A stretch of DNA of 64,000 bases from Rhizobium terrae (GTDB lineage Bacteria; Pseudomonadota; Alphaproteobacteria; Rhizobiales; Rhizobiaceae), in NCBI RefSeq assembly GCF_003425685.1, contig NZ_QJKM01000001.1:611515-675514 (forward strand), written 5' to 3'. How positions within the stretch are numbered: position 1 is the stretch's first letter; each line of letters opens with the position of its first letter. The translations under genes and the position numbers were made by a program. Below, piece by piece: positions 36,901-45,443 of the stretch. Under the pieces are notes generated by a model. It had not been told where the DNA came from, ran no database searches, and saw nothing but the letters and a program-made list of their open reading frames with translations.

Positions 36901-38532
36901 ATCATACTTTCGCCCGGTCTCGTTCCAGTCGTAGACGACCATCTTCCGATCGGCTGCGGACATCAACGGTAGGGCTTCGATCGCGACCGAACGGTCAAAT
37001 GCGGAAGCCAGCACGGCGAATGCCGTCGCCATGTTCTCGGCCTGCCGGTCATCGATGCGCGTCCTATCGTAGACGAGGTCGGTCCGGGTTTCGGCGAAAA
37101 GGAAAGTCAGGGCGCAGCCTTTGACTGGACCGGGAAAAGACGGATTGCGTGTGTCTGCGATTCCGATCGTCAATTGCTGCATTGGGAGGCCGGGGTGGCG
37201 ATCGGGAAGGTCGCTGCAATAGCCTTGGCGGGCGTCGAGAGCTTTCAATGTACGCTCCGCCTGCGCGACGACGTCATCGACCGTTGTACATGCGGCCAGA
37301 TCGGCGTGCAGGGGCAGGGATCCGGCAAGATATCCGGGATGGCGAGCGGATAGATCGATCAGCCGGTCATTCGTGTAGGCGATATCGAATGCAGGCTGGA
37401 CCGTAAGGCGCATCAGGAACGCGATGACCAGAGCCGCCCGCTCCGGTGCCGAGAATTGTCTGAAAAGTGGCAGACTTATTGTGTGAATATCAGTAGCATG
37501 CCCGTCCGGCGCCGTCACATATGGCAGGTCAATATCGACGCTGTTTTCGAGCGCATTGCGAAAGAACGCTTCATGCCTTGCAAGGGCCGCAACCGTTTCG
37601 GAAAGGGAAGCCTTATCGACGTCGGCTAGGGTTGGCAGCCGGTCGCCCGGACGCAGGACCGACGAAAGCGCAGACACGCTCAGACCATCTCTGCGGGTGG
37701 CTTCGAGCAGGACCGGCATATCGGCGCTGCCGACCGTGACGCCGTGGGCGCCGACCGACATCACCAGTCCAGGTTCACCATTCAGGTCGCCTTCGAGGAC
37801 GCGCAGGTGCGAGACCGTATACACACCGGTACCAAGGCGGATTTTTGGCGTGGCGAGAGGATTGGAATAACCCGGACCGAAATCCAGACCGCGCACCAGG
37901 CGGGAGAGCTCTCCGGCAGGCATGGCGAAGTCGAGCGTTGCCGCAGCAGCGGGTCGTTTGAATCGTTCGTAATAGGTTCGAGCTTCGAGATTCTGCCGGC
38001 GAGGCGACAGCGTGCCTAGTTCGATGTCGGCGAGCATCGATGAGAATGTCGCAATTCCAGCTTCGAAGCATTTGGTGTTCAGGGTCAGGGCGGTTTCGTC
38101 CGGACTGATGTCGAAGCTCTGCTGGGCATAGATGTCGCCCTCGTCGATGCCTGCGTTGATGGCGTGCCAGGTCACGCCGTGCCGGTTATGGCCTTCGATG
38201 ATCGCCCAGGCGGGAGTATTCAACCCTGCCATCTGCGGCAGCAATCCGTCGTGAAAATTGGCTGAGCCTACGCGGGCGTGCTGCCAGGCGGCCTGTGGAA
38301 CCATGTGCAGGTTGGCGATGCTGAAGAGCCAGTCATAATCGTGTTCCATCATGCCGGGCGTATAGTCCTTGTCGGCGTCGAGAATGCGGGTCTCTCCGAT
38401 CAAAGCCCATTTTTGCACAAACGGGCTCGATGTCGCGATAACCGGGATCCGATGTCCGTGTGCCTTCAGGATTTCGGCGCATTGAACCAGCAACGATCCG
38501 CCACCGATTAGAACGCATGTCAATTCGCGCAT
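33919..38532 (-). CDS. NRPS: formyltransferase-like, partial condensation-like, adenylation with inserted luciferase-like monooxygenase, PCP
   Basis: 1537 aa single-module synthetase. Residues 1 to about 290 resemble methionyl-tRNA formyltransferase: NFH at about 90, GLLPQMAGLNTPAW, and GIDEGDI near 131 supply the N/H/D triad. About 300-530 look like the second half of a condensation domain without an HHxxxDG motif. The adenylation domain begins near 545: YVIYTSGSTGTPKGVM (about 693), FDISVLELFW (about 745). It is interrupted at about 770-1125 by a MupA/Atu3671-type FMN luciferase-like monooxygenase (NLDFGLFYWGN, SLWTPERHFHAFGG, ASGWMPEDFVLRPEN). It then resumes with MYGPTETTIW (about 1217), YRTGDLARF and HQVKIRGHRIELGEIE. 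A PCP follows (NFFALGGHSLLAVQ, Ser near 1463). No thioesterase. One amino acid would be activated and possibly oxidised and N-formylated. Confidence 0.88.
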   Translation of the reverse strand: MRELTCVLIGGGSLLVQCAEILKAHGHRIPVIATSSPFVQKWALIGETRILDADKDYTPGMMEHDYDWLFSIANLHMVPQAAWQHARVGSANFHDGLLPQMAGLNTPAWAIIEGHNRHGVTWHAINAGIDEGDIYAQQSFDISPDETALTLNTKCFEAGIATFSSMLADIELGTLSPRRQNLEARTYYERFKRPAAAATLDFAMPAGELSRLVRGLDFGPGYSNPLATPKIRLGTGVYTVSHLRVLEGDLNGEPGLVMSVGAHGVTVGSADMPVLLEATRRDGLSVSALSSVLRPGDRLPTLADVDKASLSETVAALARHEAFFRNALENSVDIDLPYVTAPDGHATDIHTISLPLFRQFSAPERAALVIAFLMRLTVQPAFDIAYTNDRLIDLSARHPGYLAGSLPLHADLAACTTVDDVVAQAERTLKALDARQGYCSDLPDRHPGLPMQQLTIGIADTRNPSFPGPVKGCALTFLFAETRTDLVYDRTRIDDRQAENMATAFAVLASAFDRSVAIEALPLMSAADRKMVVYDWNETGRKYDAGACVHRLIEEQVDRTPNAEALAFHSHSLTYREMDQRANRIAQALIAEGVGPDVTVGLYLPRSLDLVVGALAIMKAGGAYIPLDPHFPADRLAFMIKDSRAKLVLTERNLAKSSTLAGADFLCIEDILKRKPSCDRPASHVESNNLAYVIYTSGSTGTPKGVMIEHRNVVNFFTGMNERVPSSTDGRNVWLAVTSLSFDISVLELFWTLARGFKVVIHSSEVIEAKAKSKAFAGRGTNLDFGLFYWGNDDGTGPEKYRLLIEGAKFADANGFDSLWTPERHFHAFGGPYPNPAVTGAAVAAVTKNLSIRAGSCVLPLHHPARVAEEWAVLDNLSNGRVALAFASGWMPEDFVLRPENAPPRNKASLVREIETVRKLWRGDSVEFDFGAGTIAVVTQPRPVQKELPVWLTTAGNPESYREAARLGANVLTHLLGQSIEELGEKIHIYRETLAEAGRNPSDYKVTLMLHTLIGEDREEVRDLARDPMKTYLRSAAALIKQYAWAFPAFKKPQGIVQPMDIDLQSLAPDEMDAILEFAFLRYFEDSGLFGTVDDALERLEEVKAAGVDDIACLIDFGLPADAVLEGLPLLADVVQASKHLVDDEGSGGFADEIRRHKVTHLQCTPSMARMFMMVDEDRAALSDIRHLFLGGEALQGSLLAALRTVTDASVENMYGPTETTIWSSTYTAGPSTGVIPIGRPIANTQLYVLDTALRPVPPGDVGELCIGGDGVARGYFNREQLTKERFLPNPFTAGRIYRTGDLARFDRNGTLHFLGRTDHQVKIRGHRIELGEIEARIGTFAGIQEAVVIARKDSPGDVRLVAYMRTNGAPICEQALRAHIAETLPDVMMPSHFVTMETFPLTPNAKVDRNRLPAPVEKAQAPAVTFIEPSSNLQREISEVFGRALGLQKVGIFDNFFALGGHSLLAVQVHREMKAKLAPDLTITDLFRFPTVALLADRISDKGKPDSNMTQAAERAAMRRSALERRATLVRVETKV

Positions 38533-38839
38533 GAATCTCGTCCCCGCTCGTTGATGTTCCGGCCTCTTCGATAGAACCGGGGGGCGGGGTGATTTTCAAC
38601 ATGCGCAAGATCAGCCATCGGGATGAGTGTGCCTCAGCCTGAATTGTAAGGTCCGGCTATCCTTCCGTCTTAAAGATGATCACCCCGTCCAACGGACGAA
38701 TTGCGGTTGCGTCTCCACTGGCAGCAGATTGAACCAGGCGAGTTGTACTCGTGAACATTTCAATGGAAAGCGAAACAAGACCCGATGGCTCATTGGGGTG
38801 AGCTTCCGGGGCGTGTTTCCGGGGCAAGGGCGGTCATCA
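38533..38839. promoter_or_regulatory. Divergent promoter region between NRPS and PKS
   Basis: 307 bp separating the two divergent synthase genes, so a shared control region is likely. An open frame from 38627 runs into the PKS, but its first 71 codons look non-coding (Cys/Arg-rich, no domain) and the ribosome-binding-like AAGGGCGG sits just before 38840. No confident promoter boxes were recognised. Confidence 0.4.
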
Positions 38840-41800
38840 ATGCTTGAAGGGGCAAACCAAATCTGTGCCGGCGATATCGCTATCGTCGGCATGGCATTGC
38901 GCGTCCCCGGTGCGCGCAATGTCACCGAGTTCTGGAAGAACCTGTGCGACGGTGTGGAATCCATTCGCACCTTCTCGACAGACGATCTTCTCGCGGAAGG
39001 CGAGGATCCGGAGCGGATTCATCATCCGAATTACGTACCCCGCGGCGCCGATCTGCCCGACATGGAAATGTTCGATGCGGAATTCTTCAGCCTGAATCCC
39101 AAAGAAGCAGCAATCATGGATCCACAGCACCGCCATTTCCTGGAATGTGCTTGGGAAGCCATGGAGGATGCCGGCCGGATCTCGTCCCCCCACGCCCGCC
39201 GTGGTCCGGTCGGCATCTTTGCAGGCTGTGGAATGGGTGCGTATTTTTACTTCAACGTTTGCAGCAATCGCAATCTCGTCGATCAGGTCGGCATGTTCCT
39301 GCTGCGACATACGGGCAATGACAAGGATTTTCTTGCCACGCGCGCCTCGTTCACGTTCGATCTCCAAGGTCCGAGCGTAAATATCCAGACGGCTTGTTCC
39401 ACCTCGCTCGTCGCCGTCCACTACGCCTGTCAGAGCCTGATCTCCGGCGAATGCGACATGGCGCTTGCCGGCGGGGTGACGATCGAGTTTCCGCACCGGC
39501 GCGGATACATGTTCCAGGAGGGGGAAATCCTGTCGCCGGACGGCCACTGCCGTGCCTTCGATCATCGCGCCGCGGGTACGGTGTTCGGCAGCGGGGTCGG
39601 CGTAGTGGTGCTTCGCCGCCTGTCGGATGCGTTGCGCGACGGCGACGCAATCCACGCCGTCATCAAGGGAACGGCCGTTAACAACGACGGCAGCAGCAAG
39701 GCGGGCTATCTGGCGCCGAGCGTTAGCGGACAGGCGGCGGCGATCCTCGAGGCACAGGGATTGGCAGGCGTCGAAGCCGAGACCATCCAATATGTGGAAT
39801 GCCACGGGACCGGAACTTTTCTCGGCGATCCGATCGAAATCGAAGCTTTGACCGAGGCTTTTCGTCAAAGCACCGACCGAACGGGATTCTGCCATGTCGG
39901 GTCGGTTAAATCGAACATAGGTCATCTGGATACGGCGGCCGGCGTCGTAGGCCTCATCAAGGCGGCTCTGGCCGTAAGCGAAGGCACTATTCCTCCGACG
40001 GTCGGCTTCGAGCGGCCCAACCCGGCCATCGACTTCGAACGCAGCCCGTTCCGGGTCAACAATACGCTGATCAAGTGGCCGGACGCGCCAGGCCCGCGCC
40101 GGGCTGCGGTCAATTCCCTCGGTGTCGGCGGCACGAATGCACATGCCATCATCGAGCAGGCACCATCTCCCTATACGCTCGAGGCCGAGGGGGAGGGTTC
40201 CGAAACGGAAGGCGATTCCGAACCTACACTTTTATTTCTTTCGGCCCGGCAGCGTAGAACGATCGACCAGATGGCGGACCGGCTGGCTGCGGTGATATCC
40301 GGTCAACCGAGGCTCTCGCTGAGTGACATCAGCTATACGCTCCAGCATGGCCGCAAACATTTCGACCACCGCATGGTCCTTGCCGTGAGGGGGCGCGAAG
40401 ATGCCATCGACGCCCTTTCGAATTCCGCCAGCCGCGGGTTTGTCCACCAGCCTGTGCCGAATCCGTCCGGAGCTGTATTCCTGTTCCCCGGTGGCGGTGC
40501 CCAACATGTCGGGATGGCAAAACGGCTCTACGAGGAAGAGGATGCCTTTCGCGCCACTGTCGATGAAGGGCTTTCCTATCTGTCGTCGGACGCAGCGGCG
40601 GAGATCCGCGCCACCTGGCTGACGGAGTACAATGCCGCCGCGGCAAAGGCATTTCTGCGCCCCTCCCTCCAACTGCCGGCGATCCTGATCACCGAAATCG
40701 GGCTCGCGCGGCTCTGGATCGATTGGGGGATCAAGCCAAAGGCGCTGATCGGCCATTCCATGGGTGAGAACGCGGCTGCCTGTCTTGCAGGGGTCATATC
40801 CTTCCGGGACGCCGTCAATCTGGTGCATCTGCGCGGTCGGCTGTTCGAGACGATCCGTCCGAGCGGGATGCTGAGCGTGCCGCTTTCACGCGATGCCGTT
40901 TCGGAACTTCTCCCCGCGTCGCTGGATGTCGCGTCGGTCAATGCGCCATCGCTCTGCGTCGTCTCGGGCTTGAACGAAGATCTTGAGGATTTCCAGCGGT
41001 CGCTTTCCGAACAAGGCGTGGATGCAACGCGTATCCCCATCGATATCGCGGCCCATTCGCGGCTTGTCGATCCGATCCTTGACGCATTCGAGACTTTTCT
41101 TCGCAGTATTTCTCTTCGCGCTCCGGCAGTTCCGATCCTATCGAATCGTACGGGATTGCCTTTGAACGCCGAAGAGGCGACCGATCCGATGTATTGGGTC
41201 GGTCACCTTCGTTCGACCGTCCATTTCTCGGACGGGATAGCCGCTCTCGCCGCAGATCCTGGGCTGGTTTATATTGAAATCGGTCCAGGCCGGGTGCTTT
41301 CGTCTTTGACCAAGGCGCAAGGCTCGATCCCTGCAAACCGGGTGATCAACAGCCTGCCCCATCCGGACGAGGCCGGCGACGACCGGCTCCATTTCCTTTC
41401 TGCCATCGGCCGCGCTTGGGCCGTGGGCCTCGATGTCAATATCGACCGGCTTTGGGAGGGATGTGTTCCCAGGCGCGTCCGGTTACCGACCTATCCGTTC
41501 CAGCATCGGCGCTTCTTCATCGAACGTTCAGCCAACGACCGGCGTTCCGGCTCGGATCCCGTTTTGGCAAAGGAAGCGGACATCGAACGATGGGGCTATC
41601 GCCCCACTTGGAAGCAGACGCTTGTCGACTATGAGCCGGGTAGGGAGAAGGAGCCGCGATCCTGGCTTTTCTTCATGGACTCTGCAGGGATTGCTTCAAG
41701 CCTCGTCGATCGGCTTAGAGCCTCAGGCCATCGGGTGGTGACGATATCGCTGGGCGATGCTTTCATTCGCCGCAGCGCTACAGATTACACGCTGTGCCCG

Positions 41801-44800
41801 GAATTCGGCCGTGCGGGATATGATGCCCTGATCGCCGGCCTTTCGAGCGATGGCAAGCTGCCATCGCATGTCGTGCATATGTGGCTGTTGACACAGGAAG
41901 AAATCTTCCGGCCCGGCTCGAATTTCTTCCACCGCAATCAGGAATGCGGTTTCGACAGTATTCTCTATCTTGCGCAGGCGTGGGCAGATGCGGGCGGTCC
42001 GCAGGACATACACTTCACGATTGTGACGAACGGCATGCAGCAGGTGGCGGAAGAGCCTCTGCCCTATCCGGAAAAAGCGACGGTCTTAGGCCCCGCTCTG
42101 GTGCTGCCGAAGGAGATCGCGGGCGCCACGATCAAGGTGGTCGATATCGATCTGCCCGTGGCGGCTCGCGCACTCCGCAACGGATCTCTTCTTGCTCGAC
42201 TGACGGGAAGGGCGACGGAACAGGAAAATCCTGATGCGGCTGCACTCATCGAACAACTCTGGGAAGATATCCATGCAAAGCCCGCATGCGAAGTCGTCTC
42301 GCTTCGAAAGGGGCGGCGATGGACGCAGGTCCATCAGCGGCTGCCGTTGAAGGATGTGCCCGGGAAGGAAGCCAAGCTTCGTGAAAGGGACGTTTATTTC
42401 TTCTCCGGCGGATTGAGCGAGATTGCGCTTGCTCTTGCCGGCGAACTCGTTCGCCGGTTTCAAGCCCGGATCGTCCTGGTTGGCCGGACAATATTGCCGC
42501 GGCGCGAACATTGGGATCTCTATGACCGAACCCACCGGCATGATAGCGTTCGGCGGGCGATCTCCGCGATCCGCAAGCTCGAAGAGAGTGGGGCGGACGT
42601 GCTCTATCTCAACGCCGATGTCGCCAATCCCGAGCAGATGGCTCGCGCCGTCGAGACATCGCTTTCCCGCTTCGGTGAAATCAACGGCGTGTTCCATGCC
42701 GCCGGCTTTGTTGACGATGGCCTGATCCAGACAAAGACGCGCGAAGGTATGGATCGGGTGTTGACGCCGAAAGTGCTCGGTACGTCCGTTCTGGACGCTG
42801 CGTTTGAAAGTGTCCCTCTCGATTTCGTCGTCATGTTCTCGTCCACGAGTACCGACGTCGTCCGGGCGGGACAGGTCGACTATGTAGCGGCCAACGCCTA
42901 CCTCAATGCCTTTGCGCAGAGCCGATCGCACCGCACCGACCGTGCGACGATTGCATTGCACTGGGGTGTCTGGAGCGAGATCGGTCTTGCTGCACGGGCG
43001 CTCGGCTATCCGAAAGCGCAGGACGGCGTTCGCCCCGTTTCAGGGCCTGCAGCCGGCCCGTTCTTCCAGCGCTGGATGGAGGATGAAACGGGCACACCCT
43101 GGCTCGAAGGGTTGGCGAGCCCGGAAACGCAATGGATGCTGAGTGAGCACCGGCTGGTTTCCGGCCAGGCGGTGATGCCCGGTACGGGTTATATGGAAGT
43201 GCTCGCTCAGGCGGTTCGCGAATATGGCCTCTCCTTTGAGGCCGAGGTTACCGACCTCGTCTTCCTGAAACCCCTCGTGTTCGGAGACGGCGAGACGAGA
43301 GCTCTACGCCTACGGCTGGAGCCGTTGGAAGGGCAATATCGCGTTGTCATTCTGGCCGGACCTCCGGATGGCCAGGTCGAATCCTTCGCAAAGCATGTGG
43401 AAGCTATTTTGAAACCGCTGAAGGCGAGGCCCGCTCAGCTCATCGATATCGCCAGCCTGGGCTCTTCGTGTCGTCAAAAGCGTGTCGCGGAAGGTGACGC
43501 GACACTTTCCTCAGTGCAGGAAAGACATATCCGTTTTGGTCCTCGCTGGGCTGTATTGCGATCAATCGCGATGGGAGAGGATATGGCCGTCGCAGATCTG
43601 CGGCTCGACTCTTCTTTCGCCGGCGATCTGGCAAAGGGCGTGCTGCTGCATCCTGCCCTGCTCGACATCGCGACGGGTTTCGCCTTGGAACTCGCGCGTG
43701 ACTATGAACCGGAAACCTCCCTGTGGGCGCCTGCCGCCTATGGTCGGATAGTCCTCTACAAGCCGCTTCCGCCCGAGATCGTCAGCATCGTACATATCGC
43801 AGACAGCGGTGATTTGGGTGAAGGTTATGCCGCCTTCGATGTGACGATCGCCGACCGGCGGGGCGATGTTGTCTTCGAAGCCGAGCGGTTCGTCATGCGC
43901 AGGCTGGAAAGCGATGTCGCTCTAGCCAGCCTCGCCGTTTCGGATCCCCACGCGACGGCTCCGCGGAAACACGCATCTCCGTCTCCGTCTCCGTCTCTGG
44001 CGAGGCTCGCAGCGCAGCTGCGCAACGGTATCCTGCCGGCCGAAGGTTTCGAGGCATTGCTGCGGGCGATCGCCACATCCGAACCTCAACCGATCATCAG
44101 TTCGATCGATCTCGAGCTGTTGCGGAACTGGGTCGCCGCCACTGCCGAAGTGGCCGCACCTGCGGGCGACAATTTCGAGCGGCCGGATCTCGAAAACGAA
44201 TTCATCGCGCCGAGGAACGCCATCGAGGAAACACTTGCCGGTTATTGGCGGGAACTGCTCGGCATCGCCAAAGTGGGTGTTCACGATAGCTTCTTCGATA
44301 TCGGAGGCCACTCCCTGATCGCTGTCCGCCTCTTCCGCATGATCAAGAAGCAATATGGGTTGGATCTGCCGATATCGATGCTGTTCGAAGCTCCGACGAT
44401 TGCTCAATGTGCCGAAAAGATCGCTGCCGAGCTGCCGGCGGCGGAAGGGTCAGACGGACCCGGCGTGGCGACGACTGGGTCTGTCGCGGCAAAACCGCTT
44501 CATCTCGTCCTGATGAACCCGGGCAAGGACACCAAGGCAACGCCGCTCTTCATCTGTGCGGGCATGTTCGGCAACATCTTGAATCTCCGCCATCTGGCGA
44601 TGTCCATGGGTGCCGACAGGCCCGTCTACGGGCTGCAGGCGCGCGGACTCTTTGGCGACCGCGAACCCCATCTGTCATTCGAGGATATGGCGGCCGACTA
44701 CATTGCCGAAATGCGCATGGTGCAGCCTCACGGGCCCTATCTGCTCGGCGGCTATTCGGGCGGCGGCATAACGGCTTACGAGATAGCCCGGCAGTTGAAG

Positions 44801-45400
44801 GAAACCGGAGAGGAGGTTTCCCATGTGGTGATGCTGGATACGCCGCTGCCGCGTCAGCCGCAATTGGCCTTCCGCGACCGCCTGCTCATAAAGCTGCAGG
44901 ATATTCGCCGCCACAAGGCAAGTTACTTCGCCAAATATTTTCGGGATCGCAAACGTCATGAAGCCAGCAACCGGGCAAGGCAGGAGGCCGGGCACGAAAG
45001 CGGCACGACGGACCAGTTCAACAACGAAAAGATCGAATTCGCCTTCAGGCACGCTGCCCGTGAATATCAGGTGAAGCCCTATGCGGGACCGGTCACGCTG
45101 TTCAGGCCCAAGCCTGCGGCCTTCTATCGCCTGAGCGGAGGGCGCAGCCTCAAGGAGAACCGCGACATCCTGCTGGCCGACAATGGCTGGCGCGAGCACG
45201 TTGCGCAACTCAACATCTCCGAAGTGCCAGGGGATCACGACAGCATGGTGCTCGATCCTTATGTCCGCGTGCTTGCCGAACGCATGCGGATGGTCGTTGC
45301 CGAGGCGTCCGGGGAGCAGAAGCACAGCGAACCCTCAGGTGCGACAGAGCTGCTTCTAAGAGAGAGCCTTGCATCGCGCGCAAGTTTTGAAGTCGCGTGA
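38840..45400 (+). CDS. Type I polyketide synthase KS-AT-KR-DH-ACP-TE
   Basis: 2186 aa, one complete module. KS about 12-435: TACSTSLVAVHYAC (active Cys near 187), ECHGTGTFLGDP and KSNIGHLDTAAG (two His). AT about 545-830: FLFPGGGAQHVGM, GHSMGENAA (Ser near 640). A linker/structural KR half, then KR about 1180-1390: SGGLSEIALALAGE, VMFSSTST and QVDYVAANAYLN with Ser and Tyr. DH about 1430-1700: EHRLVSGQAVMPGTG and HPALLDIATG (His, Asp). ACP: DIGGHSLIAVRLF (Ser near 1825). TE from about 1880: LLGGYSGGG (Ser near 1972) and GDHDSMV (His). It would extend a starter by one C2 unit, reduce and dehydrate it, and release it. Divergent from the NRPS; the flippase follows 43 bp downstream. KR before DH is a less common order. 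Confidence 0.92.
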   Translation: MLEGANQICAGDIAIVGMALRVPGARNVTEFWKNLCDGVESIRTFSTDDLLAEGEDPERIHHPNYVPRGADLPDMEMFDAEFFSLNPKEAAIMDPQHRHFLECAWEAMEDAGRISSPHARRGPVGIFAGCGMGAYFYFNVCSNRNLVDQVGMFLLRHTGNDKDFLATRASFTFDLQGPSVNIQTACSTSLVAVHYACQSLISGECDMALAGGVTIEFPHRRGYMFQEGEILSPDGHCRAFDHRAAGTVFGSGVGVVVLRRLSDALRDGDAIHAVIKGTAVNNDGSSKAGYLAPSVSGQAAAILEAQGLAGVEAETIQYVECHGTGTFLGDPIEIEALTEAFRQSTDRTGFCHVGSVKSNIGHLDTAAGVVGLIKAALAVSEGTIPPTVGFERPNPAIDFERSPFRVNNTLIKWPDAPGPRRAAVNSLGVGGTNAHAIIEQAPSPYTLEAEGEGSETEGDSEPTLLFLSARQRRTIDQMADRLAAVISGQPRLSLSDISYTLQHGRKHFDHRMVLAVRGREDAIDALSNSASRGFVHQPVPNPSGAVFLFPGGGAQHVGMAKRLYEEEDAFRATVDEGLSYLSSDAAAEIRATWLTEYNAAAAKAFLRPSLQLPAILITEIGLARLWIDWGIKPKALIGHSMGENAAACLAGVISFRDAVNLVHLRGRLFETIRPSGMLSVPLSRDAVSELLPASLDVASVNAPSLCVVSGLNEDLEDFQRSLSEQGVDATRIPIDIAAHSRLVDPILDAFETFLRSISLRAPAVPILSNRTGLPLNAEEATDPMYWVGHLRSTVHFSDGIAALAADPGLVYIEIGPGRVLSSLTKAQGSIPANRVINSLPHPDEAGDDRLHFLSAIGRAWAVGLDVNIDRLWEGCVPRRVRLPTYPFQHRRFFIERSANDRRSGSDPVLAKEADIERWGYRPTWKQTLVDYEPGREKEPRSWLFFMDSAGIASSLVDRLRASGHRVVTISLGDAFIRRSATDYTLCPEFGRAGYDALIAGLSSDGKLPSHVVHMWLLTQEEIFRPGSNFFHRNQECGFDSILYLAQAWADAGGPQDIHFTIVTNGMQQVAEEPLPYPEKATVLGPALVLPKEIAGATIKVVDIDLPVAARALRNGSLLARLTGRATEQENPDAAALIEQLWEDIHAKPACEVVSLRKGRRWTQVHQRLPLKDVPGKEAKLRERDVYFFSGGLSEIALALAGELVRRFQARIVLVGRTILPRREHWDLYDRTHRHDSVRRAISAIRKLEESGADVLYLNADVANPEQMARAVETSLSRFGEINGVFHAAGFVDDGLIQTKTREGMDRVLTPKVLGTSVLDAAFESVPLDFVVMFSSTSTDVVRAGQVDYVAANAYLNAFAQSRSHRTDRATIALHWGVWSEIGLAARALGYPKAQDGVRPVSGPAAGPFFQRWMEDETGTPWLEGLASPETQWMLSEHRLVSGQAVMPGTGYMEVLAQAVREYGLSFEAEVTDLVFLKPLVFGDGETRALRLRLEPLEGQYRVVILAGPPDGQVESFAKHVEAILKPLKARPAQLIDIASLGSSCRQKRVAEGDATLSSVQERHIRFGPRWAVLRSIAMGEDMAVADLRLDSSFAGDLAKGVLLHPALLDIATGFALELARDYEPETSLWAPAAYGRIVLYKPLPPEIVSIVHIADSGDLGEGYAAFDVTIADRRGDVVFEAERFVMRRLESDVALASLAVSDPHATAPRKHASPSPSPSLARLAAQLRNGILPAEGFEALLRAIATSEPQPIISSIDLELLRNWVAATAEVAAPAGDNFERPDLENEFIAPRNAIEETLAGYWRELLGIAKVGVHDSFFDIGGHSLIAVRLFRMIKKQYGLDLPISMLFEAPTIAQCAEKIAAELPAAEGSDGPGVATTGSVAAKPLHLVLMNPGKDTKATPLFICAGMFGNILNLRHLAMSMGADRPVYGLQARGLFGDREPHLSFEDMAADYIAEMRMVQPHGPYLLGGYSGGGITAYEIARQLKETGEEVSHVVMLDTPLPRQPQLAFRDRLLIKLQDIRRHKASYFAKYFRDRKRHEASNRARQEAGHESGTTDQFNNEKIEFAFRHAAREYQVKPYAGPVTLFRPKPAAFYRLSGGRSLKENRDILLADNGWREHVAQLNISEVPGDHDSMVLDPYVRVLAERMRMVVAEASGEQKHSEPSGATELLLRESLASRASFEVA

Positions 45401-45443
45401 TGCCGCCGCTGAATCCGGCGGTGACGGACCGAGGGCATATCCA

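Noticed and set aside
38627..38839. 71-codon N-terminal extension of the PKS
   Set aside because: The residues are Cys/Arg-rich without domain character; the KS begins 14 residues after the ATG at 38840, which has a ribosome-binding-like sequence.
38837..40144. 435-residue minus-strand frame opposite the PKS KS domain
   Set aside because: It is a shadow of the KS, whose active-site motifs are clear on the plus strand.
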